Of a DNA stretch of 64,000 bases, positions 25,988 to 36,479 are shown one piece after another. The DNA is from Acidobacteriota bacterium. GTDB lineage: Bacteria; Acidobacteriota; Terriglobia; Acidiferrales; UBA7541. Within the stretch, counting starts at the first letter, position 1; every line of letters starts with the position of its first letter. The stretch covers positions 1 through 64,000 of the forward strand of contig JABCZK010000016.1 of assembly GCA_013289695.1 (NCBI GenBank), given 5' to 3'. The notes under the pieces are model-generated. The model did not search any database. It saw only the letters and a program-made list of their open reading frames with translations, and was not told the DNA's origin. Position numbers and translations under genes: made by a program.

Positions 25988-26043
25988 GGAAACATGATAG
26001 CCGTACGCGCTTGCCGCGGCGAAAAATTACGCTACCATTTTAT

Positions 26044-26925
26044 ATGGTTGCACCGCCCTGTCCTCTCTGCCATGGCACCACTCGCTTCGCGGGCAATAAG
26101 CCCTATTGCCCTAGCTGCGGTTGGAATCGCCAAGCCGCCCTCGCCGATGTCCGCGGCACCCTGTTTTTTCTTCCGCTCGGCATCTTCCTCATGGGCGGCT
26201 TCGTTTTTTTCCTAGTTCGCTTCTGGCATTTCCGCAACCCGTACCAGATCGCGATCTTCACCGTTTTTCCCGCCGTCGGGATTCTCATCAACTACTTCGT
26301 CTCGCGGCGAAGCCTGGCAAGGTTGCAGGCGCTTCCCGCATCGGCGATGCGCGCCCACCCCGTGCCTAACAATTCCTTCGCGTCGTCAGCCGCTCGCGCT
26401 GCAAATTCCAGCGCGGTCATCGAACCGAGCGCGCAACAACAGGCTCTGCTCAGGACTTCGCCCCCTCGCGAAATCCGCATGTCCCTGCGCGGACGCATTA
26501 GTTTGTCGGTGGCGTTCCTGGCGGTTCTGGGTTTTGCCGCAATCTTCGGCCTGCACCTTTATACGGTTTGGGCGCGCAAGCTTTCCTTCGCCGTCTTTAC
26601 ACCCGGCGATTGGCTCATCGCCGCCATCGTCGCGCTTCTGCTCTTTCTTCCTTACACGATGTGGCGCTCGCAAGTTCGCGAATGCGATTTGCTGGAGCAT
26701 GGCGAAGTCGCTCTGGCGACGGTGGTGGGGCAGTGGCAAGGCGATAAAGGCTCATCATCCATCCAATACGAATTCAAGGATTTCCAAGGCGAAACCCGCA
26801 AGGGCAGCGGCTTCGACTATACCGAGAAGCTCTTCGAAGGGATGCCCGTCGCCGTTTTCTACGACCGCGATAATCCCCAGCGCCAAATTCCAGCCTGCGC
26901 CACATACCACGAAGTCGTGACTTGA
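26044..26925 (+). CDS. Zinc-ribbon membrane protein, copy 1
   Basis: A 293-residue protein from ATG 26044. It has a zinc ribbon with Cys6, Cys9, Cys22 and Cys25 (CPLC, CPSC), then a helical pair (about 38-88), a Ser/Ala-rich linker, another helical pair (about 150-205), and a C-terminal soluble domain with GEVALATVVGQWQ, KGSGFDYTEK and VAVFYDRDNP. The last part resembles the DUF3592-type beta domain. The neighbour at 27004 has the same layout, so they are tandem paralogs. Function is unknown. Confidence 0.7.
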   Translation: MVAPPCPLCHGTTRFAGNKPYCPSCGWNRQAALADVRGTLFFLPLGIFLMGGFVFFLVRFWHFRNPYQIAIFTVFPAVGILINYFVSRRSLARLQALPASAMRAHPVPNNSFASSAARAANSSAVIEPSAQQQALLRTSPPREIRMSLRGRISLSVAFLAVLGFAAIFGLHLYTVWARKLSFAVFTPGDWLIAAIVALLLFLPYTMWRSQVRECDLLEHGEVALATVVGQWQGDKGSSSIQYEFKDFQGETRKGSGFDYTEKLFEGMPVAVFYDRDNPQRQIPACATYHEVVT

Positions 26926-26988
26926 TCCGATCGCTCATCGCCGCTGCTGCCGATGCGTCATGGTGAGGACAACAAACCGATTTACTGA

Positions 26989-26997
26989 TGCTATACT
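26989..26997 (+). promoter_or_regulatory. Extended -10 promoter abutting a GTG start
   Basis: TGCTATACT is an extended -10 (TGn plus a 5-of-6 -10 hexamer at 26992-26997). The predicted start of transcription is base 27004, which is the G of the GTG start codon. Confidence 0.45.
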
Positions 26998-27003
26998 GAC
27001 GCC

Positions 27004-27894
27004 GTGCTGGAGACCTCCTGCCCGCGCTGTGGTGCCGTCTTCACCCCGGCTGGAGATGTGCAAAACTGCCCACACTGCGGGCTCGATTGCGGCACGGCTA
27101 CCGCGCAATTCCGCGTCAACTCTCCCCGCTACATCCGGCGCGCATTGTTTTTCGGGCTGTCCGCAGCCGTGTATCTTCCAATTTTCGTAGGCATGAAGTG
27201 GATATATTGGGCTATCGCTGCGTCACTCTTGGTGCTCGGTTTGCTTTGGGCTTTTATCTCGCGGAAAACGCGACTCGAGTATCACGACCCTACCGCACCT
27301 TTAAATGTTTACGCATCCAGGGCAGACGCGAAGTCGGAGCAATCGTCGCTTCCGCTTCGGCACCCGGAAACACCCCGGAAATGGAAGGCGCTCATTTCTG
27401 CGCCTCGTCCTCGCGAAGTGTATTTGCCCTTCGGTTCCAAAGTAGGGCTGTTGTTTGCGATTCTCATTTGGATCGTGGGTTGCGGACCACTCTGGTTTAG
27501 CGTGATAACTCATCGTGTACTGTTTGGCCGCGTCGTCTATTGGCATCGTTCCGACTGGTTTGCTCTGTTGTCCATGGCGTTCTGGATGATCTGGACCCTG
27601 ACACTTATCCGGCAAGAGGTCCCGGCCCGAACCCTTCTCCGCGAAGCAGAAGTTACCATCGGCTACTGGAATGACGGTACCTATCGGTTTTGGACAAAAT
27701 CGGGCGAGAGCTTCCAACGCGCCGCAACCATCGGTTCTCTCGAAGGCGAGATTACAGATACAGGGCTAGTCCCGGTCTTCTACCTTCCGGAGGATCCAAC
27801 CAAAAGCGTTGCTCTGTGCAGCCTGCTTTCGAGGATTCGCGTTCCGTCTGAGAGCGGATCCCGGGAATTAGCGCAAGCCTCTGCGCAATTCTAG
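27004..27894 (+). CDS. Zinc-ribbon membrane protein, copy 2
   Basis: A 296-residue paralog of the preceding protein, from GTG 27004. Zinc ribbon CPRC and CPHC is near the N-terminus, followed by a helical pair, a linker, a second helical pair (about 150-200) and a C-terminal domain with REAEVTIGYWNDGTY, SLEGEITDTG and LVPVFYLPEDP. It has no Shine-Dalgarno sequence. Its stop codon shares the CTAG tetramer with the stop of the convergent gene on the other strand. Confidence 0.7.
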   Translation: MLETSCPRCGAVFTPAGDVQNCPHCGLDCGTATAQFRVNSPRYIRRALFFGLSAAVYLPIFVGMKWIYWAIAASLLVLGLLWAFISRKTRLEYHDPTAPLNVYASRADAKSEQSSLPLRHPETPRKWKALISAPRPREVYLPFGSKVGLLFAILIWIVGCGPLWFSVITHRVLFGRVVYWHRSDWFALLSMAFWMIWTLTLIRQEVPARTLLREAEVTIGYWNDGTYRFWTKSGESFQRAATIGSLEGEITDTGLVPVFYLPEDPTKSVALCSLLSRIRVPSESGSRELAQASAQF

Positions 27895-28340
27895 CGCTCC
27901 GCGACGGGAATGCAAAAACGCAAAGCCGTGTGCGTCGCGGAGAAGCTGCAAACTTTATTGTCGGTAAGCCCGGCGGATTTTCCTGCGGTGATCACGTCAA
28001 TCTCGCGAATGTGCAGTTGGCCCTTGGGATAAACCACCCAAATCGCGCCGTTTTTATGAATCGAACGCCCGAGCGAATTTAACTGCGCGAGATCCGCAAC
28101 GGCCTCCACCGAAAAGAAAATCAGGTCGGCTCCATTCAGGCGTTTCCCGCGCGAGTATTCCGGCACGCGCGCCGCAAGCTCCGTCAGAAATTCCGCGCTC
28201 TCCACTCCCAGCACCGCGACTCTCTGCCCGGGCTTCACTCCCAGCTTGTCAATCAGCAGCCGATGCGAATAATCACGCTCGGGCGCGCGAGCCTTCGCCC
28301 GACTTTTCCGCTGCACGGTCATTTTTCGCATCGTGGTCAT
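27891..28340 (-). CDS. DUF3052-like protein
   Basis: A 149-residue soluble protein with a basic N-terminal tail, then DKLGVKPGQRVAVLGV, LIFFSVEAVADL, and GAIWVVYPKGQLHIREIDVI. The pattern matches the DUF3052 group, which has a small Rossmann-like fold of unknown function. The ATG at 28340 overlaps the stop of the upstream SRPBCC gene (ATGA). Confidence 0.7.
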   Translation of the reverse strand: MTTMRKMTVQRKSRAKARAPERDYSHRLLIDKLGVKPGQRVAVLGVESAEFLTELAARVPEYSRGKRLNGADLIFFSVEAVADLAQLNSLGRSIHKNGAIWVVYPKGQLHIREIDVITAGKSAGLTDNKVCSFSATHTALRFCIPVAER

Positions 28341-28909
28341 TTTTCGATCGGTACGTCCTGCCCGAATTTCGCGCCCAGCGCCTGAAGGTATTCTTGCTGC
28401 GTCCGCGAATAACCGAGCACGAAGCGCGCTGCAACACGGAAGATCGGATTATAGATTTCGCCGGCCTCGGTGATGCGCAGGAGCGAGCTGCCGTCCTTCA
28501 CCGCCGAGATTTCGTACGTCCACGTCCCGCCAAAAGGCAGCTTAGGATCGGCAATTCGCACTACCAACGCTCGCGGCGGCACCATGACCATCACTTGATA
28601 TGGAATCGATCCACCATGATTATCAAACTCGCGCCACGATGGTTTCCCGTCCACCGGCGGAAGCATCTCCACCCGCGTCACATCCTTGCGCCACGCAGGA
28701 AATTTCGCGTAGTCCGTGATCACTTGCCAAAGCGCGTCGGGCGGCTGGCGAAACCGCGCGGCGCAAGTGGAAACGTGTTGCTGAGGCAGGAATGCGCCGA
28801 TCGTCACCCCCACCAGTATCAGCAGAACCAACAGCGCCACGACCACAAAAATTGCCGCACGGATCGCGCGCATCACGATTGTTCCTCTCGTCGCGCCTTC
28901 CGATTCCAC
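28337..28909 (-). CDS. Membrane-anchored SRPBCC (START-like) domain protein
   Basis: A 190-residue protein from GTG 28909 (GGAGG nine bases upstream; ATG 28873 is possible). It has an N-terminal helix (AIFVVVALLVLLILVGVTIG) followed by an SRPBCC lipid/ligand-binding domain with FRQPPDALWQVITDYAKFPAW and SSLLRITEAGEI. It is coupled to the DUF3052-like gene and starts from a divergent promoter region with 29016. Confidence 0.8.
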   Translation of the reverse strand: MESEGATRGTIVMRAIRAAIFVVVALLVLLILVGVTIGAFLPQQHVSTCAARFRQPPDALWQVITDYAKFPAWRKDVTRVEMLPPVDGKPSWREFDNHGGSIPYQVMVMVPPRALVVRIADPKLPFGGTWTYEISAVKDGSSLLRITEAGEIYNPIFRVAARFVLGYSRTQQEYLQALGAKFGQDVPIEK

Positions 28910-28933
28910 AAAACGGTTCCTCCAAGCGCTCGC

Positions 28934-28973
28934 ATTATACTTCGTTTACCCCGGCGAACGATTGGCACATAAT
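28934..28973. promoter_or_regulatory. Divergent promoter region between SRPBCC and DUF2231 genes
   Basis: Minus strand: TATAAT at 28934-28939, giving an 18-nt leader with GGAGG for the SRPBCC gene. Plus strand: TTTACC (28945-28950), 17 bp, CATAAT (28968-28973), giving a leader of about 40 nt with AAGGAGG for the DUF2231 gene. Confidence 0.5.
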
Positions 28974-29015
28974 GCGCTGCTACTGCGCGCGATCCATGCA
29001 AGGAGGAACGCAGCC

Positions 29016-29477
29016 ATGCTCCCCGGGCTAAAAGCGGCGCTGAATTATCATCCGCTGTTCGTGCATTTTCCCATCGTGCTGTGGCTCGCGGCGTTGCTGT
29101 TCGAAAGTTTCGCGGTCTGGCGCTCCAGCGACGAGTTGCAGCGCACCGCTTCGCGCTTGCTCTATCTCGGCACATTCGCCGCGATCATTACCGTGATGAC
29201 TGGACTCGCCGCGCAAAAGTCCGTGGCGCCAGGCGAAGCACAACGCGCGGTAGCAATACATGAAACACTCATGCTCACCGCCACCAGTCTCGCCATCGTG
29301 TTGTGTAGTTTCGCATTTTTCATGCGTAACAATTTCCCGCCGCACCTGCGCAAGGTGCTGCTACTGGGCCTGGTGGTCCTCGGCGCGCTGCTCACCATCG
29401 GCGCGGACCGCGGCGCGCAACTCGTCTATGAATACGGCTCGGCGGTGAATTGGTCCACCGCACAGCAACAGAATTAA
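29016..29477 (+). CDS. DUF2231-type membrane protein
   Basis: A 153-residue protein with four membrane helices. ATG 29016 has AAGGAGG nine bases upstream. The family motif is YHPLFVHFPIVLWLAALLFE near the start. A conserved histidine also lies in VAIHETLMLTATS. Such proteins often accompany haem or redox proteins, but none is adjacent here. Confidence 0.8.
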   Translation: MLPGLKAALNYHPLFVHFPIVLWLAALLFESFAVWRSSDELQRTASRLLYLGTFAAIITVMTGLAAQKSVAPGEAQRAVAIHETLMLTATSLAIVLCSFAFFMRNNFPPHLRKVLLLGLVVLGALLTIGADRGAQLVYEYGSAVNWSTAQQQN

Positions 29478-29493
29478 TTACGGGAGTCACAAA

Positions 29494-30051
29494 ATGAAGA
29501 AACCTCGCGAAGCAAAACGCATGAGCGATGCAGCAGTGAAACAGAGTACAGGAAAGACGTGGCCGGAGTGGTTCAAAATCCTGGACAAAGCCGGCGCAAA
29601 AAAAATGCGCCACCAGGACATTTCCGCCTACTTGGCCAAAGAGCACAAAGTGGGCCCGTGGTGGTGCCAGATGATCGCCGTCCCTTACGAGCACGAGCGC
29701 GGCCTGCGCGAAAAATTCCAAAAGTGCGACGGCGAATTCGCCGCCTCCGGCAGCCGCACACTGAGCGTCCCGCTGAGCAAGTCCTACGACGCCTGGACCG
29801 ACGAAAAACTTCGCCAGCGCTGGCTACCCGGCGCAAAAATCGAAATCACCACTGCCACAAAAAACAAATCCCTGCGCGCAAAATGGAACGGCGGCCAGAG
29901 CCGCCTCAGCGTGAATTTCTACCCCAAAGGCGCCGGAAAAAGCCAGGTAGCGGTGGACCACATGAAGCTAGCAAACTCGAAAGAGTGCGCCAAGATGAAA
30001 GCCAACTGGTTCGAGGCGCTGAATCGCTTGCAGGAGATTCTCGAAGGATAA
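29494..30051 (+). CDS. DUF4287 plus SRPBCC-like protein
   Basis: A 185-residue basic soluble protein. The N-terminal half (to about 70) has TGKTWPEWFKILDKAGAKK and KVGPWWCQMIAVPYEHERG, typical of DUF4287. The C-terminal half resembles a degenerate SRPBCC/AHSA1 domain (SVPLSKSYDAWTDEKLRQRW). It follows the DUF2231 gene by 16 bp and is probably co-transcribed. Confidence 0.8.
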   Translation: MKKPREAKRMSDAAVKQSTGKTWPEWFKILDKAGAKKMRHQDISAYLAKEHKVGPWWCQMIAVPYEHERGLREKFQKCDGEFAASGSRTLSVPLSKSYDAWTDEKLRQRWLPGAKIEITTATKNKSLRAKWNGGQSRLSVNFYPKGAGKSQVAVDHMKLANSKECAKMKANWFEALNRLQEILEG

Positions 30052-30102
30052 ACGCAAAGTCGTAGGGGCGAGTCTGACACCCGCCCCCTGCGATCGCAGC
30101 GA

Positions 30103-31830
<1,728 letters not shown>

Positions 31831-32060
31831 ACTTCCTCCCTCGCAGAGGTCAGGCGATGCGCGCAAACAGGTCCGCAAAATGCAAAGCCGCCGTGGTGAG
31901 ACACCCCGGCGCACTGCAAATTAGCTGCATTTAAACGGTTTTTTAGAGCGAACTTTCGAACCCGTCGCCGATTCCGCGCCCGTGCCGCCACGCCCGCGCC
32001 TACCCTCACGCATCTATAGGATGCACGAAGCGTGCCGCCCGTCTCCTCCAAAACCCTACG

Positions 32061-32090
32061 AATATACAATATCACCCATGCTAACGTCAA
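32061..32090 (-). promoter_or_regulatory. Promoter for rpoD
   Basis: On the minus strand TTGACG (32085-32090), an 18-bp spacer and TATATT (32061-32066). It begins 15 bp after the dnaG stop and would give an rpoD leader of about 220 nt, so rpoD can be transcribed apart from dnaG. The leader shows no other feature. Confidence 0.6.
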
Positions 32091-32104
32091 CGATCCGCCG
32101 TAAG

Positions 32105-33889
32105 TCATTGCTCGGGAAGGATTTTGCTCGGTTCCGGCTCCCGCTCGCGAGACAGCAGCCGCAGCAGTTCCATCCGGCGAATCACTAATTTTTTCAGCTC
32201 ATCCGCCGCTGGGTTCGCTTCGATCTGCCTCTGCAAATCCGTCAGTTCCTGCGCTACGGGCCGGTGGCGTAAAAACCCCAGGCAGCTTTCTGCGTCTTCC
32301 CAAGTGCCTTCCGGCAGCGTTTCAAAAAGAATCTCAAAGAAGAGCCGGCGGTCTTTGTCGTCAAGCGTCGCGGCCAGCGCCGCGGCGTCCAGTTTTTGGC
32401 CCGACGCAATTGCCACCACCAGCGCCTCGAATATGTTCCGCGTCTCGAGACCCCGGTGCAAATCAGCCGAAGCGATTTCCTGGGCCAGCTTCTCGCGAAA
32501 TTCCACCGCTTCGAACAACATGCGGATTAACTGTCTCTCGGCGCGCTTCACCGCAGGCGTCAGCAGCTCCGCCTTGGGTTTCACTTCGCTGCGCCGCTCG
32601 TCTGCCGCGCGACGCAGTGCCGCGCGCAGCACCGGCTCATCCACGCGCAATTCTGAAGCGATCCTCGTGGCCCACTCCGACCGCAGCAGCCGGTTCGGCA
32701 GTCGCTGCACGTACGGCATCAGAAAATTCAGCGCGGCCACTTTTCCCGCCGCCGTGGTCCGGTCCATCAGTCGCGCGCGGCCGATCAAGTAATCCAGATA
32801 GGGCGGCGCCTGCGTCAGCAATTTCTTGTAAGCCTCGACGCCCTGTTCCTTGATGAATTTGTCGGGATCGGCGCCGCCCGGCAGCGCCAGCACGCGTACA
32901 TCAAATTCTTTTTCCAACAGCAGCACCAGCGAACGTTCCGTGGCAGCCTGCCCGGCCGTGTCCGGATCGTAGTTCACCACGATGCGCCGTGTGAATCGCG
33001 AAAGCAGTTTCGTCTGTGGCTCCGCAAGGCTGGTGCCGCAACTGGCCACCACATTGCCCACGCCTGCGCGCGCCACTGCAATCGCATCCATGTACCCTTC
33101 CACCAAAACCGCGAAATCACTTTGCCGCAGCGCTTCCTTCGCGCGATCCAGGTGATACAACACGCCGCTTTTGGAATAAATCGGCGTCTCCGGCGAGTTC
33201 ATGTATTTCGGCATGTCGTCGCCCATCGCGCGCCCGCCGAAGGCGATTACCTTCCCCGCTTCATTCGAAATAGGAAACATGATGCGGCGGCGGAAACGAT
33301 CGTAAAATCGCCCGCTCTGGTCGCGCCCCACAAGCCCCGAAACTTCCAGAATGTTTTCCGGATATTTTTGTTTCAGAAACCTGCACAGAGCGTCGCCCGC
33401 GGAGGGCGAGAATCCCAGGCCGAACCGTGTCACCGCTGCGCGATCCAGGCCGCGGTCTTCCAGGTACGCAAACGCCACATTGCCTTCCGGAGTCTGCAGA
33501 AGGTGTCGCGCAAAAAACGCCGCCGCTTCCCGATGCATATCCACCAGCGCGGAACGCTGCTGATTTTCCTTGCGCTCCTCGGGCGAACGCTCGCGCGGCT
33601 TGGGAATCGCAATCCCGCATTTTTCCGCAACCGTGCGCACTGCTTCCGGGAACGGCGCTTTCTCTAACTCCATCACAAATTGAAAAACATCGCCGCCCTT
33701 CCCGCAGCCGAAGCAGTAATACATCTGCTTCACCGCGCTAACGCTGAACGAAGGAGTCTTCTCCTGATGGAACGGGCACAACCCGCTGAAATTCTGCCCG
33801 CTCTTCTTCAAACGCACATATTCGCCAATCACGCGAACAATGTCCGCCTGTTGCTTGACCCGATCCGCGAATGAGCCCGCTTCCGCCAT
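32105..33889 (-). CDS. dnaG: DNA primase
   Basis: A 594-residue primase. The CHC2 zinc finger is at about 38-66 (CPFHQEKTPSFSV then YYCFGCGKGGD). The TOPRIM domain has LVEGYMDAIAVARAG and VVNYDPDTAGQAA. A C-terminal DnaB-interaction domain follows. It makes RNA primers at the replication fork. It lies between mutS2 and rpoD on the same strand. Confidence 0.97.
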   Translation of the reverse strand: MAEAGSFADRVKQQADIVRVIGEYVRLKKSGQNFSGLCPFHQEKTPSFSVSAVKQMYYCFGCGKGGDVFQFVMELEKAPFPEAVRTVAEKCGIAIPKPRERSPEERKENQQRSALVDMHREAAAFFARHLLQTPEGNVAFAYLEDRGLDRAAVTRFGLGFSPSAGDALCRFLKQKYPENILEVSGLVGRDQSGRFYDRFRRRIMFPISNEAGKVIAFGGRAMGDDMPKYMNSPETPIYSKSGVLYHLDRAKEALRQSDFAVLVEGYMDAIAVARAGVGNVVASCGTSLAEPQTKLLSRFTRRIVVNYDPDTAGQAATERSLVLLLEKEFDVRVLALPGGADPDKFIKEQGVEAYKKLLTQAPPYLDYLIGRARLMDRTTAAGKVAALNFLMPYVQRLPNRLLRSEWATRIASELRVDEPVLRAALRRAADERRSEVKPKAELLTPAVKRAERQLIRMLFEAVEFREKLAQEIASADLHRGLETRNIFEALVVAIASGQKLDAAALAATLDDKDRRLFFEILFETLPEGTWEDAESCLGFLRHRPVAQELTDLQRQIEANPAADELKKLVIRRMELLRLLSREREPEPSKILPEQ

Positions 33890-33934
33890 TTGTCCTAACG
33901 ACTTCTTACTCTACACCCCTTTGTTTTCGCCAGC

Positions 33935-36367
33935 TCAAGCCCGCAATTCTGCGATGGTGATAGCTTCTCCGCCGCGATCAGCGGCTTCATGGTGAATGCT
34001 CTCCACCAACGGATGCTCGGTCAGAAATTTCGCGAGCCCGCGACGCAGCGCGCCCATGCCGTGTCCGTGAATGATCCGCACCGATGGCTTCCCCGCCAAC
34101 GCCGCTTCATCGATGAATTTATCCACGCGGTTCGTGGCTTCCTCCACGGTGCAGCCGATCACATTGATCTCATCGCCGACCGGTTCATCACTCGGTTGCG
34201 CGTGCACCGTGACGCCGGCCGATCGCCCCGCCCCGGCCGCACTAGACTTCGGCGCCTGCGCTTCGTCCGCAATCGCCAGCACATCACTCAGCGGAATGCG
34301 CATTCGCAGCGGCCCCGCCTCAATCTCCGCATTGCGCCCATCGTGACGCCGAAAAACCACCGGCTGCTTGAAATTTTTCACCACAATTCGCTGTCCAGAC
34401 GAAAGCAGTTCCGGCGCGACCGGTTTGCCAGCAACGGGCGCGGCAACCCCCAGATCCGCTTGCGAACCTGCCAAAGTTTCCACCACCGCGGCGTTCGTAT
34501 CCGCACGCGCATCCGCCGCAAACTTTCCCAGCCGCTTCCCGGACTGCTTTTCGATCTGCGCCCGCAAGGCGCGGTCGTGAATATCCGCAGTGACCCGCGC
34601 CACTTCCGCTTCCAGTCGCTTCTGAGTCTCCTGAAAATTCCGCTCCAGCTCCGCAATCCGTTTTTTCTGCCGCTCCACCCATTCCGTCTGCAGCAATCTC
34701 CGTTCGCCTTCCAGTTGCGCCAATTCCTCGCGCGACTGCCGCTTAATTTGTTCCATTTCGTCGCGGCTGCGATGCAGATAAGCAATCAGGTCGCGCGCCT
34801 CCCGCGATTCCGGCGTCAAACTTGCTCGCGCATGTTCTACCACCCGCACCGGCAAGCCCAGTCGCCGCGCAATCTCAATTCCATTCGACGTGCCCGGCAC
34901 GCCCACCAGCAAGCGGTAGGTCGGCCGCAAATTCTCTTCGTCGAACTCCATCGCCGCGTTCACGATCCCCGGCGTCGTCGAAGCGTAAGACTTCAGCCGG
35001 TCATGATGCGTAGTCGCAATCGTCAGCGAATGCCGCGCGCGAAATTCCTCCAGCAGCGCCACGGCCAGCGCCGCGCCTTCCTCCGGCGCCGTGCCGGTGC
35101 CCATTTCGTCCACCAGCATCAGCGATCGCTCCGTCGCCACGTCCAGCATCGCTTTCAAATTGACGACATGCGCAGAAAACGTCGAAAGATCCGCAGCGAT
35201 GGACTGTTCATCTCCAATATCCGCCAGCACGTGATCGAACACCGGCATCTCCGCGCGTTCCGCCGCCACCGGAATCCCGGACTGCGCCGAAAGTGCGGCC
35301 AATCCCACCGATTTCAGCGCCACCGTCTTGCCGCCGGTGTTCGGCCCGCTGATCACCATCACCGTTTCATCGCCGCCCAGCGCCAGCGACAACGGCACTG
35401 CCTTTCTCCCCAGCGGACGCAGCTTCGCTTCCAGCACCGGATTCCGTGCCGAATCCAAACGCAGCGAATTGCCGGCCTGGAACACCGGCATCACGCAATC
35501 AATCTCGCGAGCAAATCGCGCGCGTGCAAAAACGGAATCCATATGCGCAACCTGCGCGGCCGCTGCGGCCAGCGGACCGCGGTCCGCGCGCAACCGCTCG
35601 GTAAGTTCCGTCAGAATCCGCGCAATCTCCACCAGCTCTTCTTCAGAAAGCTGCACCAGCCGGTTATTCAGATCAATCGCTTCCAGCGGCTCAACGTACA
35701 CGGTCTGCCCGGTCGCGCTCGCGCCGTGCACCACGCCCGGCACGCCGCGACGATCCGAAGCGCGCACCGGAATCACGAAGCGATCATTCCGCAGCGTGAC
35801 GTAATCTTCGCCGCCCGCCGAGCCGCCAGTTTCGCCGCGCGCGCGCAAAATACTCTCCAGCGAACGCCGAATCGTCGCGCGCCCTTGCGCGATGCCCGTG
35901 CGAGTTCGCCGCAGCTGCGGCGAAGCGTCATCGCTGATTTCACCATTCGGCAAAATCGCGCGGCGAATCGCCGTCGCCAGATGCCGAAAATCCCCCAGCG
36001 CTGCCGCCCGCGCCGCAAGCAGCGGATATTTCGTCGTGTCGGCCTTAAATACCTGCCGCAGCGAACTCGCAACCTCCAGCAACGAACTCGCATCCAGAAA
36101 TTCGGCGACGGACAGCACCGCGGCCGGAACGGCCAGTCGCGCGAGCCACTGTTCGGGATCCGCAAACGAGCCGAAGCCAAGTTCAGATCCGGCGCGCAAA
36201 TAACCAACCGCCTCGGCTACCAGCACAAATTCCGCGTCGAGCGCCGCAACATCGTGCCGCAGAGTCAAAGCCCCGATCGCGCGCCGTCCTGGCGCACAAG
36301 TGGTGTAGCCGCCGACAATCTCTTTCAATTGGTCGAATTCCAGAACTTGAGCTGCTGAGCGCGACAC
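33935..36367 (-). CDS. mutS2: MutS2 family ATPase/nuclease
   Basis: An 810-residue MutS2 from GTG 36367 (GAGGG four bases upstream); a longer frame would run into the next gene. The MutS core has Walker A GPNTGGKT, Walker B SLMLVDEMGTGTAPEEGA and the ATTHHDRLK segment. A long coiled coil (RSRDEMEQIKRQSREELAQL) follows, then a C-terminal Smr domain with RIIHGHGMGALRRGL. At the Smr start the usual LDLRG-like motif reads INVIG, so nuclease activity may differ from studied homologs. The family acts on ribosome collisions or recombination intermediates. Confidence 0.94.
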   Translation of the reverse strand: MSRSAAQVLEFDQLKEIVGGYTTCAPGRRAIGALTLRHDVAALDAEFVLVAEAVGYLRAGSELGFGSFADPEQWLARLAVPAAVLSVAEFLDASSLLEVASSLRQVFKADTTKYPLLAARAAALGDFRHLATAIRRAILPNGEISDDASPQLRRTRTGIAQGRATIRRSLESILRARGETGGSAGGEDYVTLRNDRFVIPVRASDRRGVPGVVHGASATGQTVYVEPLEAIDLNNRLVQLSEEELVEIARILTELTERLRADRGPLAAAAAQVAHMDSVFARARFAREIDCVMPVFQAGNSLRLDSARNPVLEAKLRPLGRKAVPLSLALGGDETVMVISGPNTGGKTVALKSVGLAALSAQSGIPVAAERAEMPVFDHVLADIGDEQSIAADLSTFSAHVVNLKAMLDVATERSLMLVDEMGTGTAPEEGAALAVALLEEFRARHSLTIATTHHDRLKSYASTTPGIVNAAMEFDEENLRPTYRLLVGVPGTSNGIEIARRLGLPVRVVEHARASLTPESREARDLIAYLHRSRDEMEQIKRQSREELAQLEGERRLLQTEWVERQKKRIAELERNFQETQKRLEAEVARVTADIHDRALRAQIEKQSGKRLGKFAADARADTNAAVVETLAGSQADLGVAAPVAGKPVAPELLSSGQRIVVKNFKQPVVFRRHDGRNAEIEAGPLRMRIPLSDVLAIADEAQAPKSSAAGAGRSAGVTVHAQPSDEPVGDEINVIGCTVEEATNRVDKFIDEAALAGKPSVRIIHGHGMGALRRGLAKFLTEHPLVESIHHEAADRGGEAITIAELRA

Positions 36368-36479
36368 GAATCCCTCAACGCAATCATTAGGTGATGCAAA
36401 TATTGTAGCCCGGTGGCCTGTGGGAATCAGTGTGCCCGCGCGGAGCGCCGGGCCCGACAGCCGCTTGCCGCGTCCCAGC

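Noticed and set aside
30087-30098. CTGCGATCGCAG palindrome between convergent genes
   Set aside because: Twelve bases only, without loop or T tract; not enough for a terminator or a repeat.
33989-36358. Long open frame on the plus strand opposite mutS2
   Set aside because: Arg/His-rich translation without domains; a by-product of GC-rich codon use on the opposite strand.
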